Origin: Saccharum officinarum
Taxonomy: Eukaryota; Streptophyta; Magnoliopsida; Poales; Poaceae
Reading direction: 5' to 3'
Assembly (NCBI GenBank): GCA_020631735.1
Contig: CM036168.1
Coordinates: forward strand, 100,770,036-100,834,035
DNA: 64,000 nt
The notes beneath the pieces were generated by a model. It searched no databases, was not told the origin of the DNA, and saw nothing but the letters and a program-made list of their open reading frames with translations. Both the position numbers and the translations under genes were made by a program. This document shows, piece by piece, positions 47,289 to 58,726 of this stretch (the first letter of the stretch is position 1; each line of letters begins with the position of its first letter).

Positions 47289-48026
47289 CTGCCAGTGAAG
47301 TTAAGAACAAAGAAAATTAAAAGCAGCCATGTGATTACTTCACAAAGAAAACTAAAAGCAGCCTATACTTTGCTTTTTTCATCTCAAACTTAAGAAAAGT
47401 AACCAACATCCACAGCCTAAGAATGGCCCAAACAAGGCTCCAGCCTCATAGCGCATCAAAAATGCCACCTGCCACCATTCCTCCATGGGGATACATGTTT
47501 CACCAGTGTTGAGCTACAAGGAACAACTATCCTAACTGGTCCTTTTCATTGTCCCCAACAAAGATCAAACCCTAAAGACTATTTTAGACGGGAACTCGAA
47601 CCTAAAACACCAAATAAGAGTTCCAATCCAAATTAGGGGTGCAAATGGGGTTACCCTATTTAGTACAACGAAACAAACTACTTTATCAAAGGGTGCATAA
47701 ATTTTGGGAAGTTACTTCATTTGATTGAACAAAGAGGGTCAGTGGGCACCCTAAGGTTCTCCAATTTACAGTCCTAGTCCAAAACACTTCCGTAGAAACA
47801 AGTACCCCATATTGTTGTTTAATAGATCTTTTCAGAAAGAACAAAACTAAGCTGTAAGAAAACCCTAAATTCGTTTTCTTCTACCATGATACATAAATAA
47901 ATTTTAAAGAGATGTGGGCTATGATTCAACTTGCTGAGAATTGTATTTCGCTGCACATACTAAACTTGACAAAACTATAATCAACCCTCAATTGATGTAT
48001 AGAGTAGATGGACGACAAGTGCTTAC
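47289..48026. other. Region between NOP58-like units
   Basis: AT-rich, no coding signal. The acceptor of unit 2's first visible exon lies at its left edge. Confidence 0.5.
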
Positions 48027-51000
48027 CCTACATCAACCCTTGAATGTGAGATGAGAGATTTGAGAAGTGTTGCTTCCATAAACTTCACATCCATAAGAAT
48101 CTTGTCTCTCAGCTTAGGAACATACAGGAGGTAATCAAGGTATCCCATTATCTTTTCCAAGTCATGCATAGTAAGGTCATCTTCACAATTAGCTTGAAAC
48201 AGTTGAGCCTGATGCAACTTTGATGCCAAATCAGAAGAAAATGTCTACACAGAACGAAGCATGTCAAATTCATATATCAATTATCACTGAAGGACAAGTT
48301 TATGTGAACAGTACATTGTAAAAATCGACAACTGTTAATTAAGATTCGTAAACCTTAGAGAAATCACGTTCTTTCACCAACTCAGGAACAAGTACCATTG
48401 CAAGCACTTTCGCATAGTCCAAGCCATCTTTAATAGTGTCACCAATCCCAACATACTCATCAAATGACCTCGACAATTCCTTTGGAAAACCCTCTAGATT
48501 CATGTCAAGGTAGCACAGGAAACCAAATTTGGTTATGGAAGTTTTGTCAACCTGAAATAGAGAGCAAGAGAAAAAAGGCACAGCAATTAGAATCATGCTG
48601 CAAGGTAAGAGTTATGGAGGAGCTTCAATCTATATAAAAAATAAAGCTGAGAAATAACAGGGCATGTAAACTAGAAATACTAGTGTGCATATAAATTGTA
48701 ACAAACAATAAATTGGCTAGTTATTGAAATTCAAACAACAGAATTACTAATGTTTGGATACATGAAAAACAGTTCGAAAAATAATATCTCCATTATTCAG
48801 AAGTTCATTGAATTAGAGAACACTCTGCTTATTATGAAAGGAAGAAAGGCATCGACAGTCCAAACAATAATTTGGTCATGGGCAAATGCATCAATAACTT
48901 CAGAAGTGAAAGGACAAGAGGCACACAATATACTTAATAATGACTTGAATGGAAATAATTGTGATACATTCAATATAATGGTAGAAGAACATTTCTGACA
49001 TACAATCTAAGCAAAAACAAGAATTACATACACAAATGCACAAAAGTCAAGTGAGTTGAGTAGGAGTCTATTGATAAGAGAAAATATGGTGTTAAATAAC
49101 AGCACAACAAACTCGTGGGAATGCATGGAACGTCTAGCTTAAACGATAATAGATGCTATAAATAAATACTTGAAATAGTAGAGCAAGAGCATAATTACCA
49201 TTCTTGGTGGGATATTGACTAAATAATATTGTAAGGCCTCTTGCAATCCCTTGCTCACTGAAAGACAATATTCCGGTGTTATATTGCGCTCTTCTTCATG
49301 TATAAATGCATGCAAAACATATTTTATCCCCCATATCACCTCACCAACATCATATCCATCACATCTACATGTGATACCCTGAAAGACATTTTAATCATTA
49401 GCAATACATACTATATTAGGGTTTGTAACGATTATCACATAAATCGAAAATTAATGGCAACATATACTGACAATCTTTTTCTCGATAGAAGCTTTAAGTT
49501 CTTATCTTGAACAATTAATCAGCCATTTCGCTTGAGATTATCAGTCAAATCAGCCAGTCAGCAAGCAGTATTTTTCTCTCATAAAAAACCAGCCAGAAAT
49601 ACTTTCAGCTAGCCAGATCAGCCCAAGCAAACAGACTGAATGTCTCTGCAATCCTGCAGAATTTCATAATAAGTTGCACCAGGTCCTTTCCAGGACCAGC
49701 ATCACTATTCCAAGCAGCAGATCTGTTATCAAATTTTTTGAAGCCCAAGGCAACAAGTGCCTGACATGGTTTATGAAGAAAGTGAGAGCATGAATCATTA
49801 ATAGAGTACAGGCCTAGAGCAACCATAAAAAGAGCCTACCAAAGGATATGATTGTGCCATGAACCATGTGGTGGTACACTAACAAACATCAATAGTACGT
49901 TCATCTTTATTACTCTATTTGATGCAAATATTATGAAATATTTAATGATGAAGTGGTAGTAAAGAACTAACAAACATCAATAGTATGTCCAACTTTTATT
50001 TCTCTAAGATCCAAATGTTATGAAATCTTTAGTTATGGATTTATCATTTACAAAGAGAGACCAACATAACTATGTCTCAAGAGACTTTAATAGAATACAA
50101 GTATTCAGTCCTACTGAGATCGTGTCCATCCAGGATCTTGTTTACCCCAGCTTGTGTGGAATAACATATTATGCAGTAGCTATAAGGGCAGTCCCAATGC
50201 TTGAAACTATGCACGGTTTCTATAACAGCCACGTCACGTAGAAACTCTGGTAGTGAAAGCTCTATGTTTGATGTTGGTAATTAGTGACAATGCCTAAGTA
50301 CTAATCCTATGCCTAAGTTGTATATAGCATATGAGGATTAGTACATTCCAAGGTTGGTGGCAAGATGGACATGGTGATCATGATGGCTACACTTGGATTT
50401 GGACGCAACCCTACGTGATCAAGGCAAAGGTATATTCTTAAGGGTTGTGTTTTAGTAACCAAGACACCTAGTGGGTGTGGTTACATTATAGGATAGATAG
50501 CCATACTATAAAGAGGGGAATGACACGGCTATTGAACTCCTAAGTGCCTCTAGGTGTGCATTTCATAATCATATGCATTTGGATAGAACTAATAACGCCT
50601 TAAAAAATTATTGTGAAAATGCTAACACACCCGCACATGACATGACCACTTGGTGGTGTTAGCACATTTACGATGGCGTTGAAGTTTGAGCGGTAGAGAG
50701 GGTTTGAGGTCCTCTCTCCCTCCTGCCGAGCTTGCGAGGCGGGATTCAGGGGTTTTCGAGGAATTGAAACGTCTATTTTCCTTTACGCCAATGTCGAGTT
50801 TTGGAGGCATTGTCACATGTTTTTTCACGAGCTAAAACATGTGCTAAAGTGACACACATACTTAATCTAGCTTATATGTGAAAAGGTGAATCAAACGGAG
50901 GCGAACGGAGGTCACAGAGGTGACCGGACGCTAGACCGGACGCGGTCTCTGTTTGACTGGACGCGTCCGGTCAGTGCTCAGCGTGTGTCCGTGTCTCGGT

Positions 51001-52960
51001 TCTCTGATTGGACGTGGTGGCGCGTCCGGTCATGATCGACCGGACGCATCCGGTCGTTAAGGGAGCTTACAAGACTCCAACCGAACGCTAGCACTGTGGC
51101 GTCCGGTGCGACTAGCAGCGCGTCCGGTCGCTGATTCGCTGGAGCGTTGCTCGGCTTGACCAGCGCGTCCGGTCAGCTACGGGACCAACGCGTCCGATCG
51201 AGCTTCGCGCGTCCGGTCAATCCAACCAGCACGTCTGGTCGTATTTCACGCATGGGTGGTGTACGCACCTGCGCGTCCGGTCCGCGCGACCAGCGCATCC
51301 GGTCAGCGCGACTGAGGTTGTTTCGAGTGCCTAACGGCTATATTCGAAGGGGTACGTCTATAAATACTCATTGGCCGGCTCAAAGCTCTATCTCTTGTAT
51401 TCTTTGACATACTTGTGAGCACTTTGAGCTAAGCAACTCCCCTCCCACTCATCTCTCTTGCTTCTTTGCATATTCAAAGTGAGATTGAGTGATCCAAGTG
51501 TATTTGCATTGTGAGATTGCATCTAGTTGGCACTTGGTGATTGATTTGCTGCGGGATTTTTGTTTCTCTTGGTGGTTGCCGCCACCTAGACGGCTTGGAG
51601 CAGCTTGGAGGCGTTGACAAGAGTTGGTGATTGTTTTTGGCCACTCTGGTGATTATGAGGGGTTTGTGCCTACCTCGGCGAAGCGCCAAAGACAACGTTA
51701 GTGAATTGCTCGTGTCATTTGCAACATTTTGCCATTTGGTAGGTTCTTGTGGCGCCTTTTGAGAGGCTCGGTGTGAGACCGATTAGCCACCAAACCACTT
51801 GGTGAAGAGGGACACAACGAGAACTAGCGTGCCGACAAGCACGTGAAGCTCGGGATAAATCATCGTGTCTTCACTTCGTTGATTGTGATTGATTTGTCTC
51901 GGTGGATTGGTTATCTTGAATATCATCACTTGGAATTATTGATTGGTTGGCTCAATTCATCGCCCCTCGGTGAAATATTTCTTACCCTACTCTTGTATTA
52001 CATTTCAAGTACTTAGTTGTTTTCTCTAGTGCTTAGTAACTTGAGTAGAGTAGCCTTCTAGTTTTCCTCTTGCGGTTTGACTTTGCGGTTGAGTGATATA
52101 TATATATTAGAATTGTCTTTTGGATAGGTGGCTTGCAACACTCCATAGGCTAGGCAAAACTCGCTTCTCGCTATTTGTTATTGCTAATTAAATTGTCTAG
52201 TACTTTTTTAAAAAGTTTTATTAGGTTATTCACCCCCTCTAGACATGAAGACCTTTAAGATAGCCAGACCACCCAACGCATAGTTTCTCTGTGTGGACCC
52301 AACAATAAATTTTCCTTTCTTCCTCCCGTCACTTTGCCATGGCGAACGACATCTGCACTTGGGCCAGCGCGGCGTCGCGGCTGGCGCAGGCGGGCGCAAC
52401 CGGCGTGGCTGAGCAGGGCCAGCGCGGCCGACGCGAGCGAGAAGGGCCGGCGCGGCGTCACGGATGGCGCGGGCGGGTGCGCCGTGGACGAGCAGGGCCG
52501 GCGCGGCATCGCGGATGGTGCAGGTGGGTGCGCCGTGGGCGAGCAGGGCGGGCACAGTCGGCGTGGCTGAGCGGGGCCGGCATAACGGGCGCGGCTGACG
52601 CGAGCGAGCAGGGCGGCGCAGCGTCGCGGCTGGCGCGGGTGGGCACGCCGTGGGCGAGCAGGGCCGGCGTAATGTTCCATTGGAACTGCCCTAATGTACC
52701 TGAATTGCATATCCTGGATCCGAGAAGTGCACCCAGATATTCTGTAAAAAGACAGAAGAACAATTAATTGGCGTGTACGCTTACAAAATAGTTGCAGGGC
52801 CAAAAGCAAGAAAGGAAGCCGGATAATTCATCAGAGGACAACATATTACCTTGTCTTGTTCGAAAGCAAAATCCTTAACAAGGAAGACTGCGAAACCAGT
52901 GGGCGTCTCAAGCAGCACCTTCCTTCCCTTCAAATGTTCCGTATACACACTTTCAAACAT
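48027..52960 (-). CDS. NOP5NT/NOP58-like gene, unit 1
   Basis: Exons on the minus strand, all with GT-AG edges where visible. A: 52960-52850, with the ATG and VLLETPTGFAVFLV. B: 49760 to about 49635 (ALVALGFKKFDNRSAAW, GPGKDLVQLIMKFC). C: 49378-49199 (DVGEVIWGIKYVLHAFIHEE). D: 48551-48354 (198 nt; FGFLCYLDMNLEGFPKEL, VLVPELVKERDF). E: 48244-48027 (LASKLHQAQLFQANCEDD, KLRDKILMDVKF) ending VDVG and TAA if its final donor is unused. Exons A and B together match the N-terminal NOP5NT layout of NOP58-type nucleolar proteins. The Nop domain proper is not seen, so this belongs to a shorter, grass-specific branch. Exon B loses its donor because a MITE (49524-49634) abuts it. The intron between A and B holds a PIF/Harbinger element, a solo LTR and a minisatellite. 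Function is uncertain; it may be degenerate. Confidence 0.5.
49524..49634. mobile_element. MITE, TGTTTGCTTG family, copy 1
   Basis: Right end GATCAGCCCAAGCAAACAG and left end TTTCGCTTGAGATTATC are inverted copies. The interior has ATTTTTCTCTCATAA and CCAGCCAG blocks shared with the copies at 60422-60649. Confidence 0.6.
50254..52258 (+). mobile_element. Solo LTR rich in GCGTCCGGTC motifs
   Basis: Starts TGAAAGCTCTATG and ends AAGACCTTTAA, probably CTTTCA before mutation. The flanks are GGTAG (50249-50253) and GATAG (52259-52263), a 5-bp duplication with one change. A TATAAATA box near 51359 sets the orientation. Between about 50920 and 51310 there are many direct and inverted copies of GCGTCCGGTC/GACCGGACGC. 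No internal retroelement domain. Confidence 0.75.
52355..52675. repeat. GC-rich minisatellite, about 51-bp unit
   Basis: Imperfect units built on GCGTCGCGGCTGGCGCGGG..GGGCGCGCCGTGGGCGAGCAGGGCCGG (in two overlapping parts), with full units near 51 bp alternating with shortened ones of about 28-36 bp. It is open in several frames on both strands, which is a composition effect. Confidence 0.8.
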
Positions 52961-54377
52961 TTTCCTGGCAGAGCAAATCAAGACTCGAGATTAATGGATC
53001 ATGGAAGGGTAAGGAAGAGGGGCTATCTAGCAATCATGCAGATGTATTCTGCTCTAACTTTTTTCCCAATCTAATAAACAGACAGATCAAATCGAATGCA
53101 GAAACAGCTCTCCAAAACTAACCCTCCAACCAATAGCACGACCCACCATCATTCCTCTACATTCTACAATAACCCCTCATACACTAGAGGGGCACTATTC
53201 TTTTGGAGCTCTCTCATTGTCCTTGAAGCAACCAGTCTGAACCAGATCTGCCACGTTTAGATCAGTGGCCATATGCCTGTATCTAAAAGGTTTTATGTTA
53301 TCTACCATAAAATTTCAATTGGGTCCTAGAATATCTCAGAAAAATACCGCAAATAAATCCAACCAGCACCCTCCAATTCTGAACGAAGCTGATGATCTGT
53401 GTGCGGCGATCTTGAACGGATCAGGCAGTCGCTGACTTTAACGTCCCAGGGCAGGGAGCGGATGGAAAACTCATGGGATTAGGGTGAGAACTGAGAACGG
53501 ATGAAGACCAAATCATGGGCGCTGACCTTTGTCGACGTTGCACTTACGTCGATAGTGGGCGGGGCTGACCTTTGTGGCTTTGTCGGCGTTGTGAGCATCT
53601 TACATAGTTTGGCAAATTTTGTTTCTTAAATCTCGTTGTTTGCCAACTCATAAAATAATATGGAGAGTAAAAAAAGATCACATCCCCAACAGTTTAACAA
53701 ATTTTGTTTCCAAAAGTCCAAAAACCCGCTAACGAAACGAAAAGACCCGCTAAGCGAACGAAGAGCCCCATTAAGCGAACAAAGAACCTCGTTAAGCGAA
53801 CGAAGAGCTCCACTAAGCACGAGGAAACTACGATGCGAGGTCAGTGCCCCGCGCATATATGCGTGCAATCGATCGAGATTTGCCAACTTGCCAAAAATGC
53901 TAAACCCAGATACCAAACTATTGAATAAGTAATTTTCTCATTTTACCAAAAAATTTAGAATGTCAAACCTATATACAAAGTCTTGGAGACGCCGCTGATT
54001 ATCGTCGCCGGTGTCCAAAAGGAGTCCGATCTGATTAGGATGACGCGTGCGGAGGTGCCGAATGCCGATCGTGCACCAGAATGACGGGATTGATCCTGAG
54101 GGCGCTGATGGCGGGATTGATTGCGTTGATGATATTAATTTCCTTCGGATACACGATTCATTCCTTTATTACGGAGGAAGGCTCCCAGCACAAGGCCCAT
54201 CCACTTAGAGGGCCTTGAAACAGCCCAGTTAAAAATTATCCAGGAAAGAGAAACGATTGACCAGTGGGACCTACATGTCACCCTCGCGAGAATAAAGCGG
54301 CAGTGCGGCATTCCGCCGGAACAATCCTCCGAAACGCACGATTGGACTGGCCCAGTGGAACACTCGCCCATCGCACC
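52961..54377. other. Region between NOP58-like and MYB genes
   Basis: These two genes are divergently transcribed from here. 53590-53950 contains GTTTGGCAAATTTTG and TTTGCCAACTTGCC blocks like those inside the PIF/Harbinger element at 21519-23220, plus direct repeats of a GCGAACGAAGAGC-like 20-25-bp unit at about 53740-53820. No other gene is recognised. The MYB promoter is within 54000-54377. Confidence 0.5.
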
Positions 54378-54632
54378 ATGTCGGCCGCCGAAACCGCCGT
54401 TTCTCCGGCGCCGCAGCCGCAGCTGCAGCCGCTATCGAGTCCGAACGCCGCCGCCGACGCCGACGCGGCCCATTCCAACTCTCTCTCCATGGCCGATGAG
54501 ACACAAACCCTAACCGAGGCCCTGCTTCAGCCCCAACCAAACCACCTGTCGCCGCCTCCTTCCGGGGAGGAGGACGACGGGGTCACTGCCTCCGGTGCTC
54601 CCGTTGGTGGGGACGCCGCGGCTTCCGCTGCT

Positions 54633-54664
<32 letters not shown>

Positions 54665-55819
54665 TAACGCGACGATGGAGGAGCGGGTGAGGGGGCCGTG
54701 GTCCCCGGAGGAGGACGCGGTGCTGAGCAACCTGGTGGAGAAGCTCGGGGCGCGGAACTGGACGCTGATCGCGCGCGGCATCCCGGGGCGCTCCGGCAAG
54801 TCCTGCCGCCTGCGCTGGTGCAATCAGCTCGACCCCCAAGTCAAGCGCAAGCCCTTCACTGGTACCCCTTTTCAATCTTTATTTACATTGCGATTTAGCC
54901 CATGACAAATGTACCAAAACGTAACCTTGGCCTGAAACTTTTGCATTTGCAATATCTATGTGATATGTTGTTCTCTGGTTACCTTTATGGATTTGTTACA
55001 TGGTGCATTCTGTCGTTCATGCGGATCTTATATGCGTCTATGTCTTGCTTGTTAAACATGTCACCTTCTGCAGAAGAGGAGGACCGTATTATAATGGCAG
55101 CTCATGCTGTCCATGGGAACAAGTGGGCATGTATCGCAAAGCTTTTGGATGGGAGAACCGACAATGCCATCAAGAATCACTGGAATTCCACCCTGAGGCG
55201 TCGATACTGCAATGATGGCCGGTGCAAGCATGGTGGTTCTGTGCAGCGAAGTATCCCGGAGGTGTCCAGGGCAGTTGCAGAAGAACCTTGGCATTTAAAA
55301 GATCTTAGTTCCTTCACCGCTATGGATGTAAGGGATGCTCCTGTGCAAACAGTTCCAGAGACTTCTGCTGGGTCATGGCACATCACAGATCAGTGTTCTA
55401 TGACTCAAGGTGTTGATCCACCCTACCTGTCCCGACCAGCTGCAAAGATTGGTGCTTTCAGACCATACAATCTAGGACACACGGAACCTACCCAACAAGA
55501 AATGCCAAGTTCTGTCGTCAAGTCTGACTCAACTCCTAAAGTCTTGACTCCTGAAAGTGAGGTTTTCAAGTTTGTTGATCCTATATGCTTTGCTGCTGAG
55601 GTGCCAAACAAATGTGGGCATGGTTGCTGCAGTGCTCACGAGCAGCCTCATAAGAACTCATTGCTGGGTCCTGAGTTCATTGAGTTTGAAGATCATCCAC
55701 CGGTTTTAAATACTAGCTTTGCTTCATTGGTATCAGAAATTAGCAGCATTGCCTGGATGAGAAGTGATATGCAAAACAGTGATGCCAGTACCTTGTTTCA
55801 GTCAGTTCCGCCAACCTGA
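54378..55819 (+). CDS. R2R3-MYB transcription factor, MYB1/MYB25-like (subgroup 23 type)
   Basis: Two exons, 54378-54861 and 55074-55819 (212-bp GT-AG intron), giving about 409 residues. The N-terminal third is low complexity (Gln/Pro, then a run of about 15 alanines encoded by GCG repeats near residues 82-97). The R2 repeat starts around residue 106 ([34 protein letters not shown]). The R3 repeat spans the splice site ([40 protein letters not shown]). The conserved tryptophans and the R3 hydrophobic first position are present, so it should bind DNA as a nuclear regulator. The R2/R3 sequence fits the MYB1/MYB25/MYB109 group rather than the MYB44 group. The C-terminal half is acidic and Ser/Pro-containing with no catalytic domain. 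I chose 54378 because CACCATGTC is a good start context; an in-frame ATG at 54264 would add 38 residues of unlikely sequence. Confidence 0.88.
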
Positions 55820-55935
55820 CAAAGTAGGAATCTTATGACTTGCATGATGGAATATTTTGTAGTTGTTTGTTATATTCAGACATAGTGATGTCAGGTCATT
55901 AATTACAATCCTGAGGCTCACTGTCAATAGGCGAT

Positions 55936-56285
55936 CAACAACAACAACAACCAACAACAACAACAACAACATAGCCTTTTGTCCCAAGCAAGTTGGGGTA
56001 GGCTAGAGATGAAACCCAAAAGAGACGAGAAACAGGGAGACACATAAAGGGACATAAAGGGCACAAGACAAAAGAGGTCACGGTTCAGGCACGTTGATTG
56101 CCAATCTCCAAGCGCTCCTGTCCATAGCTAAATCCTTGGGGATATTCCACTCCTTAAGATCTCTCTTAACGGACTCGTCCCAAGTTAGTTTAGGTCGACC
56201 TCTACCGCTCTTTACATTATCGGCCCGCTTTAGAACTCCACTACGCACCGGCGCCTCAGGAGGCCTCCGTTGGACATGTCCAAAC
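55936..56285 (-). mobile_element. RTE-type LINE 3' fragment, copy 1
   Basis: On the minus strand it encodes the last part of a LINE reverse transcriptase ORF (RRPPEAPVRSGVLKRADN, GRGRPKLTWDESVKRDLKEW, AWRLAINVPEP then stop). It ends in a (TTG)n tail, as plant RTE elements do. GGCGAT occurs at both flanks (55930-55935 and 56286-56291), a short possible target duplication. It begins about 110 bp after the MYB stop codon, so it may lie in the MYB 3' region. Confidence 0.8.
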
Positions 56286-56291
56286 GGCGAT

Positions 56292-57220
56292 GATGCATTT
56301 TATTTTGCAGGCATTAGTTTATAAGTATTTCTTTCGGTGTTTGCACCATAATATACTTCTGTGTTAGTCTAAAGTAGATTTTGTACTGTACTGTACCCTG
56401 TGTGGATGTGCTGCTTAAGCTAGTGCCCATGTTTATTGCATTGTAGAAAAACGTATGCTATCTATTTGATGTTTTTAGTTGTCTTCAGTTCATCACAGGG
56501 CATTGAAGTAAAAGAAGTAAGCAGCCAAAATATGGACTGGTTTGTCTAAGGAAAGATATCTTTGAAAATGAGATTAGGAGATCCAAGCTTAGCATGGTTG
56601 GTGGAAGCTGTCAGGGAGCAGCACACCACCTGTGGGTTCAATCCCTGGTGCTCGAACTTAGGTAGTATAAAAGCTCCATGGTCCCTTTCCAGAAACTGAG
56701 GCGATTCACTAATTTATGGCTGTTACTTAGCTTATGATAAAACAGTGTTATTGCAGAACAGCGTAATGATAGAGTAGTAACAGGATAATGATTCGGTAAT
56801 GCTCTTCCTGTGATGTTCGCTTGTGCAATTAGTTTGTTCGTTGAGGTTATGTTCATTTTATTATTATTTCCGTGCTGTTTTATTGCTTGTTTGTTACTTT
56901 CTCCACTAAGTCATGATTATCTAGTTGGCTTGTGCATGATAATTCAAGTTTTCATACAGCATTTGGCTTACTTGAACGTGTTTTGTTTATGGATTCTCAT
57001 ACAAATTGTGTCTCTTACCTTATAGTTTAAGGCAACAACAAATCTCACAATGGCATTTGGTGCAGTCCACATAGCTTCTGAAGTGGAACATACTATGCTT
57101 ACAAATCTTATGCTAGTGCCAATGAAGATATACTCTTTTCCTCCACTTTGGATCTGATGTAAAATATATGCTATTCACACCTTTTTTGTGGTATTTTGTT
57201 TGGTATGACTTATGATTACC
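56292..57220. other. Spacer between LINE copies
   Basis: AT-rich; no gene or named repeat. Confidence 0.5.
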
Positions 57221-57234
57221 AAATCTCGAAAGGT

Positions 57235-57672
57235 ACAACAACAACATAGCCTTTTGTTCCAAGCAAGTTGGGGTAGGCTAGAGATGAAACCCAAAAGATA
57301 CGAGAAACAGGGAGACACATAAAGGGACATAAAGGGCGCAAGACAAAAAGAGGTCACGGTTCAGGCACGTTGATTGTCAATCTCCAAGCGCTCCTGTCCG
57401 TAGCTAAATCCTTGGAGATATTCTACTCTTTAAGATCTCTCTTAACGGACTCGTCCCAAGTTAGTTTAGGTCGACCTCTACCGCTCTTTACATTATCGGC
57501 CCGCTTTAGAACTCCACTACGCACCGGCGCCTCAGGAGGTCTCCGTTGGACATGTCCAAACCATCTCAACCTATGTTGAATCAATTTCTTCTCAATTGGT
57601 GCCACTCTAACCCTATCCCGAATATCGTCGTTCCGGACTCTATCCCTCCTTGTGTGCCCACAACACCAACGC
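57235..57672 (-). mobile_element. RTE-type LINE 3' fragment, copy 2
   Basis: The same family and strand as copy 1, extending further 5' (VRNDDIRDRVRVAPIEKKLI, QHRLRWFGHVQRRPPEAP). Flanked by the perfect 14-bp duplication AAATCTCGAAAGGT (57221-57234 and 57673-57686), which proves an independent insertion. It ends in a (TTG)n-type tail. Confidence 0.88.
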
Positions 57673-57686
57673 AAATCTCGAAAGGT

Positions 57687-58558
57687 GCTATGCAAAAAAA
57701 AAAGCTCCTGAGATTATGCATTCATTTTTTGTTCTTCAGCATTGCTGAATGTTGGTGTTTGTGTTCTTCAGCATTGCAAAAAAAATGTTGCTGATTACTA
57801 TATGTTTGTTTTATGTTTGATTGGTATCTTTTCGCAGCATTGCTGAATGCTGGTTTTGAACAGATGCATTCTGGATTGTGTATTTGTGTTTCTTAATCCA
57901 TGACTGTATTCAGTCACAATTAGTGAATCTGAGATTGCTATTGTGAGTGTTTCTTGGGCGAGGTGGGGTCTCTAATGGCTCTCTTTCTTTGCCTCTTTGG
58001 TGAACGAAATCTGACTTCAATGCTATATGTTTCAGGACATGTGTCAGTTTCTTCACCTTACACTTTGCTTTCTCTGGAAATAAAAATGCTTCCTTTTGTT
58101 TTCCTTAATTGGAACAGAATAAACAGATTGCCCGTTCTATGCACTCATGACTCATAATATCATTTCTCACGTGGCACTATTATCACTGTATTTGCATTGA
58201 TTTGGAGTATCAAGTTAAATCTTGCATTCTTTTATCTCTTGCATCGCATAAAGTTAATGAGTACTCCATCTTCTACAAAGTTTCTTTTTAATGATGATCT
58301 TCTACAAAGTATACAGGAGTAAACCACTAAATGACAGTGGTGGCAGCAACTGTAGTTTCATGTCTCTCTTCTCTTTCATGTTCCTTCACAAGTTATCTTT
58401 TCCAGAGATCAGATTTCTCTCAGTGTCACCATTTGCCTGTGCTGCCTGTCCTGGTCCAGTAGAGGCCTGTGAAAAGCTGGATTCCTGTCTTCCTAGTTCC
58501 TAATGATGCTTGTTGGAGACAGCCACGAACACGACTCATCTTTATCAGGATGAAATGC
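57687..58558. other. Spacer, nothing recognised
   Basis: AT-rich with repeats of CTTCAGCATTGC/GCATTGCTGAATG (57736-57850). No gene. Confidence 0.45.
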
Positions 58559-58559
58559 T

Positions 58560-58687
58560 CTTAGTTTTACTCTGGCTGCTTTCCTAGTGTTGCCGGCTGT
58601 GTTAGGCCTCAGTGCCACTCTGTACAGAAAACTCCTATCTTCTACTTAATGAATGGCAGAGCTCCTGCCGTTACATAAAAAAAAGGA
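58560..58687 (+). mobile_element. LINE 3'-end fragment
   Basis: Ends CTTAATGAATGGCAGAGCTC, CTGCCGTTACAT and an A-run. It is the same kind of L1 3' end as at 13800-13990 but on the plus strand. Confidence 0.55.
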
Positions 58688-58726
58688 TGAAATGCTCTTT
58701 TTCGGTGATAATATGAAATGCCCTTG

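Larger units (their letters stand above)
50186..52691. mobile_element. PIF/Harbinger (Tourist-like) element hosting a solo LTR
   Basis: Left end GGGCAGTCCCAATG (50186) and right end CATTGGAACTGCCC (to 52691) form an inverted repeat with one mismatch, flanked by TAA on both sides (50183-50185 and 52692-52694). About 2 kb of the interior is a later solo LTR. Without it the element is about 500 bp and contains the GC-rich minisatellite. No transposase. It sits in the NOP58-like intron. Confidence 0.75.

Noticed and set aside
52226..52809. 100-184-residue frames on both strands
   Set aside because: They are products of the GC-rich minisatellite and run into an unrelated exon.
54264..54377. Upstream in-frame start for the MYB gene
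   Set aside because: The added 38 residues look like untranslated sequence, and the ATG at 54378 has the better context.
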